DNA of 64,000 bases from Sutcliffiella halmapala (GTDB taxonomy: Bacteria > Bacillota > Bacilli > Bacillales > Bacillaceae_I), in assembly GCF_002019665.1 (NCBI RefSeq), contig NZ_KV917375.1:2584702-2648701 (forward strand). Direction: 5' to 3'. Position numbers and translations under genes: made by a program. Below, piece after piece: positions 26,583-35,546 of this stretch. The notes under the pieces were generated by a model. The model was not told the origin of the DNA. It ran no database searches and was given only the letters and a program-made list of their open reading frames with translations. Numbering within the stretch: position 1 is the first letter of the stretch; each line of letters opens with the position of its first letter.

Positions 26583-26918
26583 TTATTTTTCAGCTGTGCG
26601 AACCGTTGTAACCAATAAATCACAAAATGGCCTGCATAAGCCTTGTGCTGACATACGTTTTAATAATTCTTCCGTATTAATTTTATTTTTAATATTTCTT
26701 TGGATTGCCGAATTGATTGTTGCAAATTTCAAATGATTAGCATCCGAGTCGATTATATATTCAGGAAACTGTTCCTGTAACATACGAAACACTGGCTCCT
26801 TCAGATTAGGTTTTGTTTTTATTACGGAGATAGATGGTATGAACGTAAGTAGAAAATCTATATCAGATTCACTCAATGCTTTTGCTTGCAGCCATTCCAT
26901 TACTGTTAAATCATGCAT
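26583..26918 (-). CDS. Protein of unknown function
   Basis: 111 residues, predicted soluble and mostly helical. No motif recognised. The C-terminus has a GLCRPFCDLL segment with two Cys. It is 116 bp from the next gene and probably a single unit. Confidence 0.5.
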   Translation of the reverse strand: MHDLTVMEWLQAKALSESDIDFLLTFIPSISVIKTKPNLKEPVFRMLQEQFPEYIIDSDANHLKFATINSAIQRNIKNKINTEELLKRMSAQGLCRPFCDLLVTTVRTAEK

Positions 26919-27019
26919 ATTTACTACTCTCTTTTCTTCTGTTATGTAGCTGCACTATATGTAGCAAACGGTTCTACCTCTTATAATTGAAAAACAAGTC
27001 TTAAATGCTTTTATCTTAC

Positions 27020-27949
27020 TTAATATACAACTAAAACCTTTATAGGGTTTATACTCCCATTACTAATATCTTCAAAGCATTGGATCAGCTCTTCTTTACT
27101 TATTGTTAATTCAAATAATCTCCTTAACTGAAAGCTATTCTTTTTAATTTTATCAAAATACCATTTTGAGTGTTGCTTGTAATCCCAGCCATTACTTGAG
27201 CCAACTATCTTTAATTCCTTCTTAAAAAACGCTGGGTGAAGCTCAAACTTGTCTTTATTACCATCTGACAATATGCAAATTCCAGCATTATTTACAACTG
27301 ATTTTTGAAGTGTTTTAAAGGCTTCATTATAGGCAGAACACTCTAATCCAAATGCATAATAATCCTTTGGACTTTTTGATAAATCATCGAAGACATTGTT
27401 CGCTCCTAGCATTTTTGCTATGGATCCTCTTGAAGAATTCGGTTCTAATACATCGACGTGTTGGAGATTCGAAAATTCCTTTAGAAAGAAAACAGCTAAT
27501 AGCCCCATTGTCCCCATTCCAGCAACTAATACTTTATCTGTCTCTTTCGGATTTAGTTTAAGAACACCTTTTGCTGCATCACATGACAAAATGGTAAGTA
27601 ATGCATCGGAATAATGAATGCCATTTGGAACTTTTATCGCTTTATCCGCTTTAATAATTCCGTAATCTTTATGGCCATAAAATGCTACAATTCGATCGCC
27701 AATTTTTAATGCTTCAACTGCTTCCCCAATTGCTACAATTTCTCCATAGCTTTCATACCCGGTCTCTTTCGGATAGTGCGGCGATGCATTAGTCCTATCA
27801 CTTTCCATATATTGTGGCAATTCAGCTCCGACACTTATAGCCCCTGCAATCGTTTTAACTAGAACTTCATCTTTCTCGAGCGGTGGTAGAATTTGTTTTG
27901 TCCATTTTAGTTCTCGTTTGCCTGATAGAATGAGAGATTTTTGGTACAT
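27020..27949 (-). CDS. Zinc-less MDR-family dehydrogenase
   Basis: 309 residues. A GroES-like N-terminal domain (KDEVLVKTIAGAIS, GYESYGEIVAIG, LKIGDRIVAF) is followed by a Rossmann fold with VLVAGMGTMGLLA for NAD(P) binding. The catalytic zinc ligands of alcohol dehydrogenases (Cys in the GxxGxE-type loop and structural Cys cluster) are not apparent, and the protein is shorter than zinc enzymes, so a zinc-independent oxidoreductase is likely. ATG 27949 follows GGAG by seven bases. Substrate unknown. Confidence 0.8.
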   Translation of the reverse strand: MYQKSLILSGKRELKWTKQILPPLEKDEVLVKTIAGAISVGAELPQYMESDRTNASPHYPKETGYESYGEIVAIGEAVEALKIGDRIVAFYGHKDYGIIKADKAIKVPNGIHYSDALLTILSCDAAKGVLKLNPKETDKVLVAGMGTMGLLAVFFLKEFSNLQHVDVLEPNSSRGSIAKMLGANNVFDDLSKSPKDYYAFGLECSAYNEAFKTLQKSVVNNAGICILSDGNKDKFELHPAFFKKELKIVGSSNGWDYKQHSKWYFDKIKKNSFQLRRLFELTISKEELIQCFEDISNGSINPIKVLVVY

Positions 27950-28070
27950 TCCCCTTCTCCTTAACAAAGATTTTTTTGTTCTAAATTGTGCTAATCTTAC
28001 TTGCTACCTTAATTAAAGTTAGTCTCCTCCAAATATTTTCAGTTTAAAACCTAGTTCTATGAAACACGAC

Positions 28071-28862
28071 TTAAAACCACTCTTTTCCATGTTCACGAAT
28101 GAATTTAATATCGTTTTCATAATGTTCAAGATGTCCTTCATCTATCATTTTTTGAAAAGCAATATCACCTTCACTGGCTTTTCTTGTAATTGTTTGGCAT
28201 AAACCTTCTAATCGTAGCAATACCATTTCCAAATAATCTCCTTCTACTCCCCCACTATAAGTTTCAAAAAACAATCGAACTCTTTGTTTTAAATGGTCAG
28301 CATGCTTTAATGAATTGTAATAAACTTTCTCCCCTGTTTCAGAAAGACAAAATCTACTTAAGGGGACGCAAGTATACAGTGTATACGCAATGTCCCAAAG
28401 TCTTGGACCAGGTCCAGCTACATCAAAATCAATAATGCCTACTGGTCTTTTATCATTAAAAATAATGTTGTATATGGCAAAATCATTATGGCATAGTACC
28501 TCAAATGGTTGGGGTGTATGATCTATTGATTGCCAACCGTCTTCCATTATAAAATCACTCACAGAATCATGATAAAGACGGAGCATCTTCGCTATTTCTT
28601 TTAAAACATCATTAGTCCACATATATTCCTTTAAAGGATAATTGCCAGCTTCTCCAACAATAAAGGATAATATCTCTCTACCATCATCATCAATACCTAA
28701 AAACTTTGGTGCATAACTGAAACATTTGTTCTCCAAATGCTTTAATAGCTTGTGAATTTTGGTACTGTCTGGCTTTAATTCTCGTCGAACGGTATCTCCC
28801 GTACGATATACCTGTGAGACATTCCCTCCTGTTAACAACTCTTCGTTTTCATGGTGTGACAT
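28071..28862 (-). CDS. APH-family phosphotransferase
   Basis: 263 residues. The catalytic loop is LCHNDFAIYNIIF and the metal motif IIDFDVAGPGPRLWDIAYTL, a subgroup in which the usual HGD is HND. The N-lobe has GGNVSQVYRTGDTVRRE. These proteins phosphorylate unknown small molecules and are abundant in Bacillus-type genomes. GAGGGG lies nine bases before the ATG. It is upstream of the dehydrogenase gene with a 121-bp gap. Confidence 0.85.
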   Translation of the reverse strand: MSHHENEELLTGGNVSQVYRTGDTVRRELKPDSTKIHKLLKHLENKCFSYAPKFLGIDDDGREILSFIVGEAGNYPLKEYMWTNDVLKEIAKMLRLYHDSVSDFIMEDGWQSIDHTPQPFEVLCHNDFAIYNIIFNDKRPVGIIDFDVAGPGPRLWDIAYTLYTCVPLSRFCLSETGEKVYYNSLKHADHLKQRVRLFFETYSGGVEGDYLEMVLLRLEGLCQTITRKASEGDIAFQKMIDEGHLEHYENDIKFIREHGKEWF

Positions 28863-29225
28863 CTGAACATTCCCCTCTATAAAAAAACTATAAACTTTTA
28901 AAACACATCTAGATTGTTTAACAAGATTACCAGTTAACAGAACAAGAGTTACTTTTCTTTATATATTAACATAAATTACCTATTCCATTTATTTCTTTTT
29001 TAAATATTTAGAATAAAAACAAAAATCTCATCAATAATTACTAAAAAAGTTCGGTTCATTACAAGTTAGGTTATAGTAAATGCAGCGTCACTAAATTGGA
29101 AGATATTAAAATTATGCTTAATATGCAAAAATGATTGTCGAAAGCTCTTTATTTAAAACCAATGAAACTTATGTTAGGCTTAAATTATCAAAATTTACCA
29201 TCCAAGAAGAAACTATCTCCAATAT
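28863..29225. other. Intergenic region without visible gene
   Basis: 363 AT-rich bases between divergent genes. Promoters for both must lie here, but I cannot single them out. Confidence 0.3.
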
Positions 29226-29246
29226 GTGAAAGGTGTGAAGGATAAA

Positions 29247-29483
29247 TTGTCTATTTTTATAGGAGTATTGCTCATTTTCTGGGGAAGTCTTGTCCTATAT
29301 TCCTCATTATTCAAAATGAAACAAAGTAATTATAAAGATAACGGTGTAATCGGAGTTAGTGGCTATATTGAGTTTGAATTTTTATTAAAACTATTAAGTA
29401 GACTTCCATCTGGTGTAATAAAGGCATTCACTTTATTTATTGGAATTACCTTTGTAACCTTTGGAACAATTATGATCATTTGA
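29247..29483 (+). CDS. Small membrane protein
   Basis: 78 residues with two membrane helices (about 2-20 and 56-76) separated by a polar loop with DNGVIGVSGYIEFEF. Start is uncertain: TTG 29247 has GAAGG five bases upstream; the in-frame GTG at 29226 has no site. No family recognised. Confidence 0.5.
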   Translation: MSIFIGVLLIFWGSLVLYSSLFKMKQSNYKDNGVIGVSGYIEFEFLLKLLSRLPSGVIKAFTLFIGITFVTFGTIMII

Positions 29484-29497
29484 AAAAGGACTTCAAA

Positions 29498-29525
29498 TCC
29501 ATCGAAGTAGTTCACTTTCGATGGA
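29498..29525 (+). terminator. Weak hairpin after the small membrane gene
   Basis: TCCATCGAA (29498-29506) pairs with TTCGATGGA (29517-29525). There is no T-run. Confidence 0.4.
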
Positions 29526-29617
29526 GAAAATATTAAATAACATCTAATATAACGTTAAAAGTCACACAACAAATGAGAGGAAAATATAACAGATAATAGT
29601 GCTATAAAAGACATAAG

Positions 29618-29657
29618 AAAACGCAGAGGTTTTATCCCTCTGCGTTTTACCTTTTTT
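29618..29657 (-). terminator. Terminator of the 29706-30023 gene
   Basis: Arms AAAACGCAGAGG (29618-29629) and CCTCTGCGTTTT (29637-29648) are perfect; T residues follow on both strands. It lies after the minus-strand gene. Confidence 0.75.
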
Positions 29658-29705
29658 TAATGTTTTGTTCTTCCACAATCGCACCCATTTCTGGAAGATG
29701 GCTAC

Positions 29706-30023
29706 TTATGAATAACTGTCTCCTTTGTTGCTATAAATTTCATAAGCAAAATATCCAAATAATAAACCTATTCCAGCACCCAAAACAATAGTAGATAGTA
29801 AGGGGATTGGGGTAAATATGCTAAGAAGTACAGCAACAGCACAACCACTTATCATTCCGAGTGGCATTAAACTATCTAATAAATTTTGAGCTCCTTTTGA
29901 TTTTTTCTTACCCAAGGTACCTTTCTTATATTTATGTTTCATTCTAAAAACTACAAATACTGCAATCCCACCCACTATTATAAGGGGTAGTAAAATACTC
30001 GCAATTTCCAAAGCGAAGCCCAT
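29706..30023 (-). CDS. Membrane protein of unknown function
   Basis: 105 residues with three hydrophobic helices (about 5-27, 52-70 and 74-94) and a Lys-rich cytoplasmic loop after the first. AGGAGG lies before the ATG. No family recognised. Confidence 0.6.
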   Translation of the reverse strand: MGFALEIASILLPLIIVGGIAVFVVFRMKHKYKKGTLGKKKSKGAQNLLDSLMPLGMISGCAVAVLLSIFTPIPLLSTIVLGAGIGLLFGYFAYEIYSNKGDSYS

Positions 30024-30507
30024 ATTAGAATCTCCTCCTTTACTTAAATAAAGATTACCTAAAAAACAATTAAACTAGTCTCGTTCGAGTTATTATATCT
30101 TTTCAAAATCTCTATACTATTTTAACATTAAACCCCATTAGCTTCTGATAATCAAAAAATAAACCTAGCATTTTACACGTGAGAAATGCGATTCGAAGTA
30201 TGCACCGTATGTTGTAACCATTCTTAGAACTTAATACAACTTTTATCATCTTTTTAAATCGGCAAATAAAAAAATATAACAGCTGGACAACGAATAGGGA
30301 TAACGGAGAAAAAATTCGAATGGAACGACATTATTTGACAAAACAGCCTGGGGTATCCAAACTCTTAATACTACATTGTCCTTCTTCAACTAAAAGTCTT
30401 AGGTTAGTTTAATATTTTGAAAACTTCATATAAAACAATCCTTATTTTGTATTTGATGGTAACTATGCTGATACTATCAAAATTCTTCTATTTAATTACT
30501 AATTATA
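30024..30507. other. Intergenic region without visible gene
   Basis: 484 bases upstream of the membrane gene and downstream of the GNAT. No hairpin with a clear T-run, repeat or coding frame seen. Confidence 0.3.
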
Positions 30508-31092
30508 TTAAATGAACTCTTTAAACATGTTTCGTTTAATATCGTCCCATTCTTCTTGAATAATACTGAAATAGACATCATCTCTACTTACACCAGATGT
30601 ATCAATATAATTTGCTCTAAAAACGCCTTCTTTTGTAGCACCTAACTTCTTAATTGCTTTTTGTGAACGAAGGTTTCTTACATCTGCACTAAACTGGACT
30701 CTTCTAAAATCTAAAACTTCAAAAGCATATTTTAAGAGTTCGAATTTACAAGCTTTATTTAATCCCGATCCTCGATAAGGCTTTCCATACCAAGTCCAGC
30801 CAATTTCTAATCGTTTATTGTTAAATTGGATATTTCCAAACCGTGTTGAGCCTGCAACTTTATTGGTAAGTTTATCAATTATTAAAAAGGGATACGCATT
30901 CCCTATCATCCTTTGATTAACGGTTTCATCTATGTATGTTTGAAGTTCTTCCTCATTTTTACACTCTACTGTATAGTATACCTCCTCATCGAAAATGATA
31001 TCTTTTATCTGTTCTCTAAAATCCCCTTCAAATGGGATTAACTTGACTCTCTCATTTTCTAATATTACTTGACTATTATAAAATTCATTCAT
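30508..31092 (-). CDS. GNAT N-acetyltransferase (RimJ/RimL type)
   Basis: 194 residues. LIPFEGDF near the start, IGWTWYGKPYRGSGLNKACKFELL (split around the Gly-rich acetyl-CoA loop) and ADVRNLRSQKAIKKLGATKEG are the typical RimJ/RimL-type blocks. These enzymes acetylate protein N-termini, amino acids or antibiotics. It is divergent from a MocR-type regulator and could be its target. Confidence 0.85.
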   Translation of the reverse strand: MNEFYNSQVILENERVKLIPFEGDFREQIKDIIFDEEVYYTVECKNEEELQTYIDETVNQRMIGNAYPFLIIDKLTNKVAGSTRFGNIQFNNKRLEIGWTWYGKPYRGSGLNKACKFELLKYAFEVLDFRRVQFSADVRNLRSQKAIKKLGATKEGVFRANYIDTSGVSRDDVYFSIIQEEWDDIKRNMFKEFI

Positions 31093-31197
31093 ATCTCTCG
31101 TACTTCCCCTCTTTTATGGTTTTCCACTTTTCCATTTGCATCTACTAAGCTCGTTGATAACCGCTTTAGGTTATTACATACACTATACGTTTATATT

Positions 31198-31240
31198 GAC
31201 CTATACAAAAGTGACAGTTTTAATTAAACTTATAGGGTCA
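31198..31240 (+). promoter_or_regulatory. Inverted TGACCTATA/TATAGGGTCA site before the MocR gene
   Basis: TGACCTATA (31198-31206) and TATAGGGTCA (31231-31240) form a dyad 22 bp upstream of the start, in the shared region between the regulator and the divergent GNAT. Its position suits autoregulation. Confidence 0.45.
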
Positions 31241-31261
31241 GATTAGAAATGGGGAATTAAT

Positions 31262-32662
31262 ATGGAAATCACAATATCATTCAACGAAACGACTAATGAA
31301 CCTCTATACTACCAGCTTTATCAATACATAAAAAAAGAGATTCAAACTGGGAAAATCGCAAAAGATACTCGTTTACCTAGTATAAGAACACTTGCTTCAC
31401 ATTTAAAGATAAGCAAAAACACGGTTGAAATAGCCTACCAGCAATTAATTGCTGAAGGCTATATTCAAAGCAAAGCTAAAAGTGGCTATTATGTATTAGA
31501 AATGGAGACCAATTTTTCCTCTCAAATAAAACAGCAGCCATCCAATCATTTAGAGCAAGCATTCATTGAAGAGGAAAGTATTTATGATTTCCGACAAGGA
31601 CAAGTTGATTTAACCCACTTCCCATTTTCAATCTGGAGAAAGCTTACAAATCAATGTTTAAGTCCAGAGTATCGTAATAATTTTTTATATGGACACCAAC
31701 AGGGAGAACCAGAGCTGAGAAAGGAGATTGCCAACTACCTTTATCAATCGCGTGGAGTACTCTGTACACCACATCAAATTATTTTAGGTGCAGGTATACA
31801 GCAGTTGTTAACTCTATTTTGCCAAATAACAGGAAATAAAGAGCCAATAGCAATAGAAAATCCAGGGTACGATGGAGCAAGAATGGTATTTGGAAATTTC
31901 GGTATTACTATATATCCAATTGAACTTGAACATGATGGCATTAATGTAGAGCAGTTAAAAAAATCGAAGGCTAAATTTGTCTATTTAACGCCTTCTCATC
32001 AATTTCCATGCGGGATGATCCTTCCCTATTCTAAACGAATCGAATTGCTTAATTGGGCCGATAGTAATAGTAGTTATATTATAGAAGATGATTATGATGG
32101 AGAATTTAGATATATAGGAAAGCCTATACCTGCATTACAAGGTTTAGATCGGAATGAGAAAGTTATTTACTTAGGAACCTTCTCAAAATCGCTTTTGCCA
32201 GCAATACGTATGAGTTATATGGTACTCCCTACTAAATTAATAAATACATTTAAGACAAATTTTCCGCTCTATGAACAACCTGTTTCCAAGTTACACCAGA
32301 AAACGATGCAACTATTTATGGAAAACGGCCATTGGGAGAGACATATACGAAAAATGAGAAATATATACACGAAGAAACATTCCTTATTAATATCCAGCAT
32401 AAAAAAGATAATGAAAGACAGAGTTCAAGTTATAGGTGCTCATTCAGGGTTACACATTTTACTTGAAGTACATAATGGAATGAATGAAGTAGAGCTTATT
32501 CAAGCAGCTAAGAATAAAAGTGTAAAGGTATATCCCACTTCTAGATTTTGGATGAATGCACACAAGCAGACATATCCATTGATTCAAATTGGATTTGGTG
32601 GAGTTTCTGAAGAGCTAATATATGATGGGATCATCCGTTTAAATGAAGCTTGGTTTCAATAA
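31262..32662 (+). CDS. MocR/PdxR-type GntR-aminotransferase regulator
   Basis: 466 residues. The first 75 residues are a GntR winged helix (LPSIRTLASHLKISKNTVEIAY), followed by a linker and a fold-type I aminotransferase-like domain (about 110-460). The pyridoxal-phosphate Lys is in GTFSKSLLPAIRMSY, and the Asp/Asn sensor positions lie in EDDYDGEF. MocR proteins use bound PLP as a sensor; PdxR members control vitamin B6 synthesis, others control amine or transport genes. The nearest candidate target is the divergent GNAT. GGGG lies seven bases before the ATG. Confidence 0.88.
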   Translation: MEITISFNETTNEPLYYQLYQYIKKEIQTGKIAKDTRLPSIRTLASHLKISKNTVEIAYQQLIAEGYIQSKAKSGYYVLEMETNFSSQIKQQPSNHLEQAFIEEESIYDFRQGQVDLTHFPFSIWRKLTNQCLSPEYRNNFLYGHQQGEPELRKEIANYLYQSRGVLCTPHQIILGAGIQQLLTLFCQITGNKEPIAIENPGYDGARMVFGNFGITIYPIELEHDGINVEQLKKSKAKFVYLTPSHQFPCGMILPYSKRIELLNWADSNSSYIIEDDYDGEFRYIGKPIPALQGLDRNEKVIYLGTFSKSLLPAIRMSYMVLPTKLINTFKTNFPLYEQPVSKLHQKTMQLFMENGHWERHIRKMRNIYTKKHSLLISSIKKIMKDRVQVIGAHSGLHILLEVHNGMNEVELIQAAKNKSVKVYPTSRFWMNAHKQTYPLIQIGFGGVSEELIYDGIIRLNEAWFQ

Positions 32663-32715
32663 GAATTTTCGTTATAAAACAAGAATGTCAAAATGAATCC
32701 CCTACAAAGTACTTT

Positions 32716-32759
32716 AAGACGATATAATTGTCAAATATGTTTGACAATTATATCGTCTT
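32716..32759. repeat. Perfect 20-bp inverted repeat between mocR-type and Xre genes
   Basis: Arms 32716-32735 and 32740-32759 are perfectly complementary around TATG. It may terminate the upstream gene, although no T-run follows. Its right arm contains the TTGACA of the promoter for the Xre gene. Confidence 0.7.
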
Positions 32760-32769
32760 CTATTATGCT
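32741..32769 (+). promoter_or_regulatory. Promoter of the Xre/membrane protein operon
   Basis: TTGACA (32741-32746) and TATGCT (32764-32769) are 17 bp apart. Transcription would begin near 32776, inside the next dyad. Confidence 0.6.
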
Positions 32770-32771
32770 TA

Positions 32772-32795
32772 ATGTGTAAAAAGTTTTTTACACAT
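32772..32795 (+). promoter_or_regulatory. Candidate Xre operator
   Basis: ATGTGTAAAAA (32772-32782) and TTTTTACACAT (32785-32795) form a perfect 11-bp dyad with a two-base centre, right over the predicted start of transcription. It fits autorepression by the Xre protein encoded next. Confidence 0.6.
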
Positions 32796-32820
32796 CTGAG
32801 CGAATTAGAGGTGTATGATT

Positions 32821-33021
32821 GTGCAAAATCAGATTAAAAGCTACCGAGAAAAGAAAAGCATTTCGCAAGGGAAATTAGCAGAGTTATGCAATGTAAGCAG
32901 GCAAACCATTAATGCTATCGAGAACAACAAATATGACCCCAGCCTGCAATTAGCGTTTGACATCGCTAAAAATCTAGGGGTTATAGTCGATAAACTATTT
33001 TTACATGGGGGGGCAGAATAA
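32821..33021 (+). CDS. Xre-family transcriptional regulator
   Basis: 66 residues, just one helix-turn-helix domain: ISQGKLAELCNVSRQTINAIENNKYDPS carries the two helices in standard form (longer run shown only to locate it at about residues 14-41). Members of this compact type usually repress their own operon. I start at GTG 32821 (MQNQIKSYREKK), nine bases after AGAGG; an ATG at 32815 is only three bases from it. The membrane protein gene follows after two bases, so the pair is one operon. Confidence 0.85.
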   Translation: MQNQIKSYREKKSISQGKLAELCNVSRQTINAIENNKYDPSLQLAFDIAKNLGVIVDKLFLHGGAE

Positions 33022-33023
33022 GG

Positions 33024-33713
33024 ATGAGTAAGCGATTGATGTTTAGTCTGTTTTTTGGCGTATTAATTTTTATCTTTATAGGATTTATCATGAACAAAAT
33101 CTCGAATGGACTTTTTATTGGCTATAACGATGTATTATTTATTAGTGCATTACTACTGTGTTTTTTCTTCACGATGACATGGGGTACAAAAAAGCAGAAT
33201 GATGGAATATTATTGGATGAAGAACTTGGAAAAAGAATTCAAGAAAAGAGCTCAAGTGTAAGTTATCAAATATTGGCACTCCTCATCTTTTTCGCGGTTA
33301 TTGGTGATGCCATAATAAATGATACAGTTAATATGTTTCTATTAATTCTATTAGGGATCGCCATTGTCATTCAACCAATGATTTCTTTTATTGTTGCTCA
33401 AAGTTATCAGTTAGAGCCTAATTTTTTAGGGAGAATAGCAAACTTACTTAAGCAATCAAACAAAAAAACGCTGACAAAAAAGCAACTGATACTCATAGGT
33501 GTGTCAGGGATTTTAACAGGACTTTTCGTGTTTCCTAAATTATTTGGCAGCGGCATAGGCTATGATTTATTAGTTTTTCTATTCGGAGAGCCTACTGAAA
33601 ACTCCAGTCCCTTCCCTCTATTGTTTATGGGATTAATCATAACGGTATTTATTACATGGGGTTATTTTTATATGAAAAGCTATTATGGAACAGCAGATTC
33701 GAAAAATAAATAG
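33024..33713 (+). CDS. Membrane protein partnered with Xre regulator
   Basis: 229 residues with about six membrane helices (8-28, 36-52, 80-98, 102-125, 152-172, 198-218) and a basic C-terminus. No catalytic motif. It starts two bases after the Xre stop, with GGGGGG just before, so the two are co-translated. Two-gene Xre/membrane modules of this layout are frequent in Firmicutes and mostly uncharacterised. A terminator follows at 33813. Confidence 0.7.
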   Translation: MSKRLMFSLFFGVLIFIFIGFIMNKISNGLFIGYNDVLFISALLLCFFFTMTWGTKKQNDGILLDEELGKRIQEKSSSVSYQILALLIFFAVIGDAIINDTVNMFLLILLGIAIVIQPMISFIVAQSYQLEPNFLGRIANLLKQSNKKTLTKKQLILIGVSGILTGLFVFPKLFGSGIGYDLLVFLFGEPTENSSPFPLLFMGLIITVFITWGYFYMKSYYGTADSKNK

Positions 33714-33812
33714 TATAATACATTTTTCAAGAAGCCACTATGTGATCGCTTAGTTATTACTTCTCAATTAGTCTCTACTAGTGTTTCAAATCGTAATAAA
33801 TATATTTGCTGA

Positions 33813-33849
33813 GAGAAAGAAATGGAATTCGTCCCATTTCTTTCTTTTT
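33813..33849 (+). terminator. Terminator of the Xre/membrane operon
   Basis: GAGAAAGAAATGG (33813-33825) pairs with CCATTTCTTTCTT (33834-33846), then T residues. Confidence 0.8.
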
Positions 33850-33890
33850 CCATTTCTATAATGGGTTCTTTAAAGATTTTTTGATATTAT

Positions 33891-34484
33891 TTAATTTTGA
33901 ATAACTAGATTAGCTTGTGTCAATGGAGTTTCAACCTCCATATAATAATCTTCGGCTTTCCAGTATCTGTTTTGAAATTTTTCAATATTACTCTGGATGG
34001 CTTCGCTTTCACGATTGAATCTCTTTTGTCTCGAACTCTCCAAAAAAATTATAATATCGTAGAAATTTCTCCACTCTTTTCTTTGTAAAAATACTCCTTC
34101 GATAATAATTACACAAGTATCTGGTATCTTAGTTATCTCCAGTCTTTGAGTATCAGAACCGTAATCATAAGTGAGTAACTGTATTTCGTTAGAATTCTTT
34201 AGGTTTACAAATAAATTGTCCTTCAAATATTTAACATCCCATTGCAAATTGTAATACTCATACCACTCTTCATATCCAGTGTTGTAACGCCTTTTTCTTT
34301 CTACAATATAGTCGTCAATATGTAAAAGGTGAAATGAGATATTTTTTTCTTGAAGATACTTTTCAACTTTTTTTGTCAATGTTGTTTTTCCAGAACGACT
34401 TAGTCCGTCTAATCCAAGAACGATTCTTTGACCTTGTTCAAGTTTAGGAATTAATTTAGCTATATTAAGTATTTTATCTTCCAT
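33891..34484 (-). CDS. P-loop (uridine kinase-like) kinase
   Basis: 197 residues. Walker A is GLDGLSRSGKTTL (about 24-36), the substrate Asp pair lies in LLHIDDYI, and the Walker B-like segment is VIIIEGVFLQ. The layout matches the uridine kinase/phosphoribulokinase class, but the family also includes proteins of unknown substrate. GAGGG precedes the ATG. A second member of the same class lies at 53590-54237. Confidence 0.75.
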   Translation of the reverse strand: MEDKILNIAKLIPKLEQGQRIVLGLDGLSRSGKTTLTKKVEKYLQEKNISFHLLHIDDYIVERKRRYNTGYEEWYEYYNLQWDVKYLKDNLFVNLKNSNEIQLLTYDYGSDTQRLEITKIPDTCVIIIEGVFLQRKEWRNFYDIIIFLESSRQKRFNRESEAIQSNIEKFQNRYWKAEDYYMEVETPLTQANLVIQN

Positions 34485-34659
34485 ACATATGCCCTCTTTT
34501 CAATATACACATATCATATTGTCGAGAGATTCATATCAAAGATGATATGAATCCCGTTAGTAAATTATCTTTTGATACTCTCATTAGTAAATAGAAATGT
34601 AACAAACTATTATGATACTTGTTGATGACACTTCACCTTTATTAAAAGAATCTTCGCTT

Positions 34660-35463
34660 TTAATTAGAACAAACAAAGATTCCAGTATCTTTCGTAATAT
34701 GTAAATATCCTTGATTATTTTTCTTACCTTCTAAGAAATCAATAAACTCGTTAAAACTTCCATTCTTGATAAGTGCTTCTTTAAGGTCAGTACCTATCGT
34801 AAACATATAATCAGCCAAATCTCTCACATTCGTAACCTTCAAATTCGATTCAAAGCGTAACAAACTTACATCTTTAAAAAAATTCCGAAGTTGTTGTTCC
34901 CCATTTTCAAGACCAAAATAACTTGAATTCAATGGTTTAGAAAACGGTATGGAAGAATCAAATTCTGCAACAAATTCATAAATCTCTTTAAGATGGCTTA
35001 GACCATTAGTTGATGTATAAAAAGTTCCGTTGGGTTTTACTATTCGTTTAATTTCAAATAATGCAGTATTGATATTCGGAACATGATAAAGCATATGGTT
35101 TGCTATGGCAATATCGAATTGCGAATCAGCAAAATCGGTTGATTGAATATCCGTTGCTTGATAATTAATGTTTTGAATCTCTCCGATGCTTTCTAGCGCT
35201 CTTTCAAGCATCCCCTCAGACATGTCAGTTAATATAATGTCCCATCCACTCTTAATCTTGTTTTTATTCTTAGCCCACAGAGCACCAGATCCGCACCCGA
35301 ATTCTATAATACTACTTTGTTCCTCAAACTTTATGTTATCAAACACCCATTCATGCCAATCTAGGTTGCTGGTACTATACAAATCATGTAATGCTATTCG
35401 GATATCTAATCTAGCTGAATCACCGTACTGTTCATTTAAAAACTCTTTTGAATTAGTTATCAT
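34660..35463 (-). CDS. SAM-dependent methyltransferase (class I)
   Basis: 267 residues. Motif I IIEFGCGSGALW binds S-adenosylmethionine, motif II is ILTDMSEGMLERA, and the post-motif segment FDIAIANHMLYHVPNI matches the Methyltransf_11/UbiE-like group. The acceptor is unknown; small molecules are likely. I start at ATG 35463, six bases after GGAG, which itself follows an earlier in-frame ATG. Confidence 0.85.
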   Translation of the reverse strand: MITNSKEFLNEQYGDSARLDIRIALHDLYSTSNLDWHEWVFDNIKFEEQSSIIEFGCGSGALWAKNKNKIKSGWDIILTDMSEGMLERALESIGEIQNINYQATDIQSTDFADSQFDIAIANHMLYHVPNINTALFEIKRIVKPNGTFYTSTNGLSHLKEIYEFVAEFDSSIPFSKPLNSSYFGLENGEQQLRNFFKDVSLLRFESNLKVTNVRDLADYMFTIGTDLKEALIKNGSFNEFIDFLEGKKNNQGYLHITKDTGIFVCSN

Positions 35464-35518
35464 GATTTTCTCCATTGTTTTAAATTAAGTAAGCATAAAT
35501 TGCGAAATACGCAGGTTA

Positions 35519-35546
35519 AGGATATCGGGACGAACCCTATTGCTTC
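35519..35546. repeat. GCTTC repeat, copy 4 (short)
   Basis: GGGACGAACCCTATTGCTTCCTATTC shares the words of the family at 12602, 17919 and 22401. It abuts the stop codon of the PH-domain gene. Confidence 0.4.

Noticed and set aside
26405-26623. 72-codon minus-strand frame overlapping the end of the 26583 gene
   Set aside because: No ribosome site and low-complexity composition; it looks like a shadow running into intergenic DNA.
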